Source: a virus | Direction: 5' to 3' (one strand) | Length of the DNA: 30,634 nucleotides | Virus record (IMG/VR): IMGVR_UViG_3300037189_005260 | Span: 1 to 30,634 of that record | Part shown: positions 24,749-30,634 of the stretch, piece after piece | Position numbering within the stretch: position 1 is the stretch's first letter | Layout of the letters: each line of letters begins with the position of its first letter | Program-made: the position numbers and the translations under genes | Notes under the pieces: model-generated | The model's database searches: none | Told to the model about the DNA's origin: nothing | The model's input: only the letters and a program-made list of their open reading frames with translations

Positions 24749-26806
24749 ATGTCAGAAATTACGAATGGAATGTCTGGATTGGAAGCCAGAGAAATATTAA
24801 ACGTCGTTACCACACGACCTTACACAGATTGGGGTTTAACCAATTATATTATTTTAGGTGGAGAATTTGAAGCAGCTGTTGTAGAAGCTTTATTAGTAAC
24901 TAATCTAGTAGAATTTGATTACGATCCTGAGGATAATGCTACTAAATTTAAAGCGACTAGACCGTATGCTATAAATTTCCCTGTACCTTTACCTATTACA
25001 TCATGGTATGATGATGCTTGTGTATCTATTGCTAAAGAGGTATTTAAAGATAATAGTATATTAGAATCTATGGAATTTACAAATCTTAGATCTATCGGAC
25101 CTAGTGCATTTGAAAGTGCTTCAGCTTTAACTAGTGTTAATATGCCTTTATTAACAGAAATCCCTGCAGCAGCTTTTAGATTTTGTGGGAATTTAGCTGA
25201 TGTAAGTTTTGATAGCGCAGAAATTGTAAAAAGTAGTCCTAATGCTGCTTTTGAAAATTCAGGTGTTACTGGAATTAACGATACTAATTTCCCTTCTTTA
25301 ATTACTGTTGAAAGTGGGGCTTTTGGTTATTCTTCTAATTTAGCAGTAATAAATAATACTTCTATAACTGATTGGCAAGGAACTTTTAGTAATTTAGCCG
25401 GGTTAACTACTATAAATTTACCTAACGTAACTACTTTATCAGGAGGTGGTAGTATGTTTACCGATTGTGCTAGTTTAACTACTATAGATATACCTGTCAC
25501 TTTGCCTTTGAATGGATATAATTTCCAAGGATGTAGTAGTTTAGTTACATTTACTGGTTCAGATATTACTTTAGATTCTACTACTATTACAGGAGGAGCC
25601 AACTTTAAAAATTGTAGTAGCTTAACTGAATTATCAATAGCAGATTGTACTGAAATTACTGGAGGCAACAACTTTGAAGGATGTAGCAGTTTAACTGAGT
25701 TATCTTTACCGTTAGTAACTACACTTACTGGAGGTAACAATTTCAAAGACTGTACAGATTTAACTGAGATATCTTTGGATACGTTAGTTAATTTAACTAA
25801 CACAGAATTTTCAGGATGTACATCTTTGACTACTATTTATATGCCTCAACTTTCTGTAACTGGAGAAGTTAATATCTTTGATGGTTTACCAGACGACGGA
25901 GCAATCACAGTAAATTCAGATATTAATTCAGATACTAATTGGACAACAGTTGTTGAACCATATTTAGATGGTAAAGGTTGGACAATTACTTATTTTTCAG
26001 CTATTGATCCTGATGCACAAGCATATTTAGATGCTGTTGAAGCTGCTGGAGGAACTGTTAACTCTACAATATCTGAAGCAACAAATACATTATTTGTTAG
26101 TTTAAAAGATGCTAATATTTATTCTAAATTAGATGTGTTTTATCCGATGATAGGTGGAACTTATAATTCTATTAGAATTGAAGGAAAATTACAAAATACT
26201 TATTATTTAACAGAAAATGGTTCTTGGACTTATGATTCAAATGGTGCAACTACAACAGGAACTACTGTAGGTAGTACGTATTTTAATACCCAATACAATT
26301 GTCTTACTAATTTAACAAGTGCAAATAGTTCATATAGTACTTATTGGGTAAATACACATAATTATACACCATCAAACGACCAATATTTTTCTGGAGCTTA
26401 TACAGCTCAAACAGAAATGTGGTCTTTAAACCCTTATAATTCTACTGGTTGGAACTTTATAGGATACAGAAATGGAGAGGGACCTAATTTTAATCCAGCA
26501 ACTGCAGGAATATTGACAGATGGGGGATATTTTATAAATAGTGAACTTAATGTTAGCGGAACTGATACTATACAAGGTATGGTTAATACTGCAACTTATG
26601 TTTCACAAGCAATGTCTTCACCTACTAATTTACCAAACACAAATTTCTTTTTAGGTAGTATATCCTTATCTGGTTCACCATATAATAGTATCCCAGGAAC
26701 TTACAATTTCTTACATATTGGAGAAGGTCTTACACAATCTGAAATGACTGAATTATCAACAATCGTAAACACTTTCCAAACTACATTAGGAAGAAATACC
26801 TATTAA
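24749..26806 (+). CDS. Leucine-rich-repeat (BspA-like) tail fibre protein
   Basis: A 685-residue protein. Residues about 100-385 are BspA-type leucine-rich repeats: LESMEFTNLRSIGPSAFESASALTSVNMPLLTEIPAAAFRFCGNL, then repeated units with NFKNCSSLTELSI, NNFEGCSSLTELSLPLVTTLTGG and NNFKDCTDLTEISLD. The C-terminal 270 residues, from DPDAQAYLDAVEAAGGTVNS, form a beta domain (FVSLKDANIYSKLDVFYPMIG, LGSISLSGSPYNSIPGTYNFLHIGEGLTQSEMTELSTIVNTFQTTLGR) that recurs in Bacteroidota phage and prophage proteins. BspA-like repeats are common in surface proteins of gut and oral bacteria; here they probably bind a host surface ligand. Confidence 0.82.
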   Translation: MSEITNGMSGLEAREILNVVTTRPYTDWGLTNYIILGGEFEAAVVEALLVTNLVEFDYDPEDNATKFKATRPYAINFPVPLPITSWYDDACVSIAKEVFKDNSILESMEFTNLRSIGPSAFESASALTSVNMPLLTEIPAAAFRFCGNLADVSFDSAEIVKSSPNAAFENSGVTGINDTNFPSLITVESGAFGYSSNLAVINNTSITDWQGTFSNLAGLTTINLPNVTTLSGGGSMFTDCASLTTIDIPVTLPLNGYNFQGCSSLVTFTGSDITLDSTTITGGANFKNCSSLTELSIADCTEITGGNNFEGCSSLTELSLPLVTTLTGGNNFKDCTDLTEISLDTLVNLTNTEFSGCTSLTTIYMPQLSVTGEVNIFDGLPDDGAITVNSDINSDTNWTTVVEPYLDGKGWTITYFSAIDPDAQAYLDAVEAAGGTVNSTISEATNTLFVSLKDANIYSKLDVFYPMIGGTYNSIRIEGKLQNTYYLTENGSWTYDSNGATTTGTTVGSTYFNTQYNCLTNLTSANSSYSTYWVNTHNYTPSNDQYFSGAYTAQTEMWSLNPYNSTGWNFIGYRNGEGPNFNPATAGILTDGGYFINSELNVSGTDTIQGMVNTATYVSQAMSSPTNLPNTNFFLGSISLSGSPYNSIPGTYNFLHIGEGLTQSEMTELSTIVNTFQTTLGRNTY

Positions 26807-26818
26807 ATAATTTAAAAT

Positions 26819-27271
26819 ATGCCAGTAAACACAGGATCAGATAGCGAAGGATGCTTCGCAAGATGGGGTAGCCAAGGAGCTAAGTATCGATATACATGTG
26901 GGGATGAGGAAGCAAGAAAAGAAGCTAAGAGTAAGGCCTATCAACAAGGCCTTGCTATTGGCGAATATGCAGAAACATTATCTGTAGGAGATGCAGTATC
27001 TTGGAAAACAGGAGGCCAAAATCCTAGAGGTAGAATCAGAGATGTTGTTAAAGACTCTAAGAAAGTACCTGGTGTTGACTTTGTCATAGAAGGCACTGAA
27101 GAAGATCCTGGTTATATTATCGAAATATACGAGGAAAAAGATGGATCTTGGAATCCTACGGGTAGATTTGTAGGAAGAAAAGGTGATTCTATTTTAGCAA
27201 ACGTAACTCTTTCAGCCACAAAAACAATATATGAGAAGCTCTCCGAGTTTTATTCAATTAAAAATAAATAA
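26819..27271 (+). CDS. Protein with HVA1/DUF2945 Tudor-like domain
   Basis: A 150-residue protein. N-terminus: CFARWGSQGAKYRYTCGDEEARKEAKSKAYQQGLAIG, a short Cys-containing motif that I have seen in phage morphogenesis proteins. Residues about 50-105 match the HVA1/DUF2945 Tudor-like pattern 'GD-VSWK-GG---GRI-DV---' followed by 'GTEEDPGYIIEIYEE'. The role in a phage is unknown. Its stop overlaps the start of the tape measure gene (TAATG), so the two are probably translated together; a tail assembly or packaging link is possible. Confidence 0.65.
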   Translation: MPVNTGSDSEGCFARWGSQGAKYRYTCGDEEARKEAKSKAYQQGLAIGEYAETLSVGDAVSWKTGGQNPRGRIRDVVKDSKKVPGVDFVIEGTEEDPGYIIEIYEEKDGSWNPTGRFVGRKGDSILANVTLSATKTIYEKLSEFYSIKNK

Positions 27272-29973
27272 TGGCAATTGAACTAGAAATAGATGGTAAA
27301 TCGATAGTAGAACTTAAGGGTATGCTACGCGATTTGCGTAATGAGATAGGTCTAGCAACAGATCCAGCTCAGATGCAAAAATTAGCAGCTGCTGCTGGTC
27401 AAGTTAAGGACAAAATTAACGAAGTAAACGAGTCAGTTGCTGTATTCTCTGGTGGATCCAAATTCGAACAAGCAGGCACAGCCTTAGGACAGGTAGGAAA
27501 TAGTTTAAAGAATCTAGACTTTTCTGGTGCAGCACAACAAGCAACCCAATTAACTACTATAGTTAAAGGGATGACGTTTGGTGGGGCTGTTTCTGGATTA
27601 AAAGAATTAGGAACTACATTTATTCAACTTGGAAAAGCCCTACTAACAAACCCTATATTTTTATTAGCAGCTGCTATTACTTTAATAGTTACAGGTATCG
27701 TTGCTCTTCTTAGTAAATTAGGCCTTTTAAAACCTATGCTAGACGCTATTAAAAAAGCAATAGGATTTGTTGTAGACGCATTTGAAGCTTTAACTGATTG
27801 GTTAAATTTAACTTCTAATGCACAAGAAGAAAATGCGGAAAGAACTAAAAAAGCACAAGAAGAAAACAGAAAAGCAATTGAAGAAACTGGGAAGAAACAA
27901 GAGGAAATTTACAACTTAACTCAGAATTTAACCGAGGAAGAAATTAAAAATTTAGAGAAAAAGTTAGGTAAAGAATTAGATGTAGCTGGAAATATCTACG
28001 ATATTAAAATTAAACAAGCTAAAGATACTGAAGCTTCGATTGCAAAAGAATTAGAAACTTTAGAAGTATTAAAAAAACGTAATGGTGAATTAACAGAAGA
28101 CCAACAAAAACAATACGACGAATTAAAAGCTAAACAAAAAGAAGCAAACAATACTATTGTAGCTAATGAAAGAGCCAAAGTTGCTGCTATCCAAGATATC
28201 AATAAGAAATCTATGGATACTCTTAAGTCTTGGCAGATTAAGAATATTGCAGATGCTAACGAAAGAAGTAAAGCTGAGTTAAAGATAGAAGAAGAAAAAG
28301 CTTTAAGAGCAATTGATTTAGAAATTAAAAAAGCAAAAGGACTTGGTGCATCTACCAAAGAATTAGAACAGACTAAATTAGAAATTACTAAATTCTTTAA
28401 TAACGAGACCGTTAAAATAGATAAAGAGGTTCAAAAACAAAGAGCAGATGCTGTACAAGCAGCAAATGATAAGGCTAAAAGTAAAGAGGAAAAAAGATTA
28501 GCAGAATTAGCTAAGAAAACCAAAGCACAATTGGATCAATTAATTTATGATGAAGGTCTAAAAGTTAAAGCAACAGAAGAAGGATCAGCTGCAAGATTAG
28601 CTGCTGAAAGTGCTTTGTATGATAAACAAATTCAATTCTATAATGACAATTTTAAAAATCTACAAATAACAGAGCTTGAAAAGAATAAAGCTATTGACAA
28701 GTTAAATGAGGATAAGTTAAAAGGAATTAAAGTATTTAACGAAAAAGAAGAGGCAGAGAATAAAAAGAAAAACGATGCTATCTTCCAAGCACAACAAAAA
28801 ATAGATCAGAATGCTTTAGAAATTAGAAGATTAGGATTAAAACAACTGGAGGATTTAGAAACAGATTCTACTGCAGTTAGAATAGACAAATCTATACAAA
28901 GAGAACAACAGTTAAAAGCTATTGAAAAAACTGCTTTAGATGAGAATATACAAAATCTTAAAAAACAATTAGAAGATAAATTAATTTCACAAGAACAATA
29001 CGATTCTGATTTAATATTATTAACTGAACAATCCCAATCTGTTATTACTGATATAGAAAAATCTGAGGCTGATACTAGACTTAAAATAGCAGAAGACGAA
29101 AAAACAAAAAGAAAAGAAGACTTAGAAGAAACTCTACAAGCTTACCAACAAATTATAGATGCTTTACAATCTATTAGAGGTGAAGGTAATGCTTTAGCAG
29201 TTGACCTAATATCTACTAGTTTAGGGGGTATTAAAACATTTACTGAATTAGCAAATAAAGAATTTGAAAATGCTTCAGAAAAAGCTGCTGCATATGCCCA
29301 AGCAATTGGAGGCATTATGAGTAGTGTAGTAGCTGCAATTTCTGAATCTAGTCAACAAAGATCTGAAGAAAGTTTAGCAAGGGTAGAACAAAATAGTGCT
29401 AGAGAACAAGAAATATTAGACAATCAATTGCAACAAGGTTTAATTAGCCAAGAGCAATACGATGCACAAAGCCAAGCATTAGCTCAAGGATCTAATAAAC
29501 AAATGGAAGCAATCCGTAAGAAAGCTTTTGAAGATGATAAGAAAGCTAAGATTGCACAAGCAACTATTGCTGGATTAATGGGTGCTGTATCTGCATTTAC
29601 TGGAGCTATGCAATTAGGTCCTATAGCAGGTCCTATTGTCGGTGGTATATTAGCTGCTGCAGTTGGTGCTTTGACTGCTGTAAACATATCTAAAATACAA
29701 TCTCAGCAATATTCTGGAGGTGGTGGCGGTGGTGCTGCAGGTGGTGCTGGTTCTATCGGGGGATTAGGTGGTGCATCTACTGGTAATCAATCAGCAGTTC
29801 CTTCATTTAATCTATTCGGTCAAGGTAATAATGCAAACACAACTAATGCTTCAGCCCCAGTAATGGGAGGAGGACAACAAGGTCCAATGTTAGTTAAAGC
29901 TGTAGTTGTTGAATCAGATATTACAAACTCACAAGCAAACGTTGCTAGATATAACGAGTCTGCTACTTTATAA
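27271..29973 (+). CDS. Tape measure protein
   Basis: A 900-residue, mostly helical protein, the longest gene here. A short N-terminal helical domain (1-110), one hydrophobic segment (about 127-151, NPIFLLAAAITLIVTGIVALL), a very long Lys/Glu/Ala-rich coiled-coil region (about 180-700), then a second hydrophobic region (about 764-805, IAGLMGAVSAFTGAMQLGPIAG to AAAVGALTAVN) and a Gly-rich end. This is the usual layout of tape measure proteins, which set tail length and pass the membrane at DNA entry. By the rule of about 0.15 nm per residue a tail near 130 nm is expected (siphophage). The neck-fibre gene follows. Confidence 0.9.
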   Translation: MAIELEIDGKSIVELKGMLRDLRNEIGLATDPAQMQKLAAAAGQVKDKINEVNESVAVFSGGSKFEQAGTALGQVGNSLKNLDFSGAAQQATQLTTIVKGMTFGGAVSGLKELGTTFIQLGKALLTNPIFLLAAAITLIVTGIVALLSKLGLLKPMLDAIKKAIGFVVDAFEALTDWLNLTSNAQEENAERTKKAQEENRKAIEETGKKQEEIYNLTQNLTEEEIKNLEKKLGKELDVAGNIYDIKIKQAKDTEASIAKELETLEVLKKRNGELTEDQQKQYDELKAKQKEANNTIVANERAKVAAIQDINKKSMDTLKSWQIKNIADANERSKAELKIEEEKALRAIDLEIKKAKGLGASTKELEQTKLEITKFFNNETVKIDKEVQKQRADAVQAANDKAKSKEEKRLAELAKKTKAQLDQLIYDEGLKVKATEEGSAARLAAESALYDKQIQFYNDNFKNLQITELEKNKAIDKLNEDKLKGIKVFNEKEEAENKKKNDAIFQAQQKIDQNALEIRRLGLKQLEDLETDSTAVRIDKSIQREQQLKAIEKTALDENIQNLKKQLEDKLISQEQYDSDLILLTEQSQSVITDIEKSEADTRLKIAEDEKTKRKEDLEETLQAYQQIIDALQSIRGEGNALAVDLISTSLGGIKTFTELANKEFENASEKAAAYAQAIGGIMSSVVAAISESSQQRSEESLARVEQNSAREQEILDNQLQQGLISQEQYDAQSQALAQGSNKQMEAIRKKAFEDDKKAKIAQATIAGLMGAVSAFTGAMQLGPIAGPIVGGILAAAVGALTAVNISKIQSQQYSGGGGGGAAGGAGSIGGLGGASTGNQSAVPSFNLFGQGNNANTTNASAPVMGGGQQGPMLVKAVVVESDITNSQANVARYNESATL

Positions 29974-29991
29974 AATGAAGCAATTCGAAAA

Positions 29992-30001
29992 GTAATATAT
30001 A
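29992..30001 (+). promoter_or_regulatory. GTAATATATA motif upstream of neck-fibre gene
   Basis: Exact GTAATATATA ending 15 bases before the ATG at 30017, between tape measure and neck-fibre genes. Confidence 0.5.
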
Positions 30002-30016
30002 TGTTAAAGTAAACAG

Positions 30017-30634
30017 ATGAACATAACTTATTTAAAATTATTGCAGCTTTTTGAATCTTTTGCTTCTGCACATTTAGAAGTTAGAAGATTTAAAAGTGAT
30101 TTTTTAGAGCAATTACAAAATTTTGGGACTGAAGGAAATTCATATCCGATTCTTTATGTAGTACCTACACCAGCAACATTTGGTGGTACTGATATCTATA
30201 GCGATATGAATCTATACAGTTTTACTGTTTACTGTTTAGATATTATTCAAGAAGACCGTGCTAACATAAATCCTATATTAAATACCACTTCTTTAGTCTT
30301 AAATGACTTCCATAAATGGTTAAAAGATGGAGATATTCCAGGTATTGATATCCTAAGCGATAGTTTTATTACCCCTATTAATAACTATGCTTTAGATGGA
30401 TTAGCAGGCTGGTCATTAAATATTACAGTAGAGGTTTCTACATATTCTGTGTGTGAAATTCCATTTAAAGATTCGCCGATTATTTCTATTGAATCTTGCG
30501 ATATCATTTATGCACAATGGAAAGGCCCTACTGGTCCTACTGGACCTATGGGACCTACAGGACCTGCTGGAGGAGGTACTGGATCAGGAGTTACTGGACC
30601 TACAGGACCTATGGGACCTACAGGACCTACCGGA
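30017..30634 (+). CDS. 5' part of neck/tail-terminator-like protein fused to collagen-like fibre
   Basis: 206 complete codons from an ATG at 30017 to the window end. Residues 1-172 are a compact alpha/beta domain (MNITYLKLLQLFESFASAHLEVRRFKSDFLEQL, YPILYVVPTPATFGG, LYSFTVYCLDII, LNDFHKWLK, FITPINNYALDGLAGWSLNITVEV) with the layout of neck or tail-terminator proteins of Bacteroidota phages. From residue 173 Gly-X-Y triplets begin (GPT, GPM, GAG), running off the end. It continues at position 13 of the window if the genome is circular, giving about 442 residues. A GTAATATATA motif lies upstream. Neck domain assigned by layout; fusion to a fibre is unusual. Confidence 0.75.
   Translation, partial: MNITYLKLLQLFESFASAHLEVRRFKSDFLEQLQNFGTEGNSYPILYVVPTPATFGGTDIYSDMNLYSFTVYCLDIIQEDRANINPILNTTSLVLNDFHKWLKDGDIPGIDILSDSFITPINNYALDGLAGWSLNITVEVSTYSVCEIPFKDSPIISIESCDIIYAQWKGPTGPTGPMGPTGPAGGGTGSGVTGPTGPMGPTGPTG

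Noticed and set aside
25327-25803. 158-residue minus-strand frame
   Set aside because: Antisense of the leucine-rich repeats; it repeats LKLLPPV because the coding strand is repetitive. No support from spacing or start context.
27996-28358. 120-residue minus-strand frame in tape measure
   Set aside because: Antisense shadow of Lys/Glu-rich coiled coil, giving an artificial Ser/Leu-rich product.

Overview
The window looks like a nearly complete, probably circular or circularly permuted, tailed-phage genome of about 30.6 kb. It encodes large and small terminase, portal, prohead protease, HK97-type major capsid protein, connector, neck and tail genes, a long tape measure protein, several fibre genes and a lysis cassette. 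No tRNA, integrase, DNA polymerase or host-type metabolic gene was seen. The host is probably a Bacteroidota bacterium (inference): base composition is AT-rich, start codons follow A/T-rich stretches rather than Shine-Dalgarno sequences, two sites match the Bacteroidota -7 box TAnnTTTG, and several protein families (portal, DUF6712-like connector, neck protein, WYL_2-like SH3 protein) are typical of phages of this phylum. Standard stop codons are used.

Layout. Positions 1-723 are the 3' part of a collagen-like gene whose 5' part is at 30017-30634; the first and last 12 bases are identical and overlapping them restores one frame. Next come a collagen-like fibre (734-1558) and a gp10-like neck protein (1558-1878). 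A minus-strand block (3692-1875) holds an HNH endonuclease and two paralogous, overlapping tail-chaperone-like genes. The plus strand then carries a protease-scaffold fusion (3759), major capsid protein (4862), probable tail tube protein (5854), a small conserved protein (6983), portal (8087), connector (9755) and a small membrane protein (10268), interspersed with HNH endonucleases (one broken). From 10.5 to 12.8 kb is the plasmid-like module: minus-strand genes for a helical protein, a small zinc-ribbon protein and a winged-helix Rep-like protein, then a 546-base non-coding stretch with four 23-bp iterons, a 43-nt pyrimidine tract and several hairpins, and a WYL_2-like gene. The plus strand resumes with lysozyme, membrane protein, a small protein, a sigma-like protein, TerS, an HNH endonuclease and TerL. 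From 16.7 to 30 kb is tail and adsorption: two large distal-tail proteins, a collagen/C1q-like fibre, a LamG protein, an 18-residue-repeat protein, a leucine-rich-repeat fibre, a Tudor-like protein and the tape measure gene.

How it fits together. Head and tail genes are present but in an unusual order: TerL is followed by distal tail, fibres, tape measure, neck, chaperones, protease/capsid and only then portal/connector. A 10-mer, GTAATATATA, lies 12-17 bases before four structural gene starts and may be a phage promoter element served by the sigma-like protein. The iteron/Rep module is the most unexpected part and suggests plasmid-type replication. A shared NVEPNAxLxPNP motif in the protease-scaffold protein and the capsid N-terminus may be the maturation cleavage site. 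Five HNH/AP2 endonuclease loci sit beside core virion genes, three of them fused by overlap to the start of the next gene.
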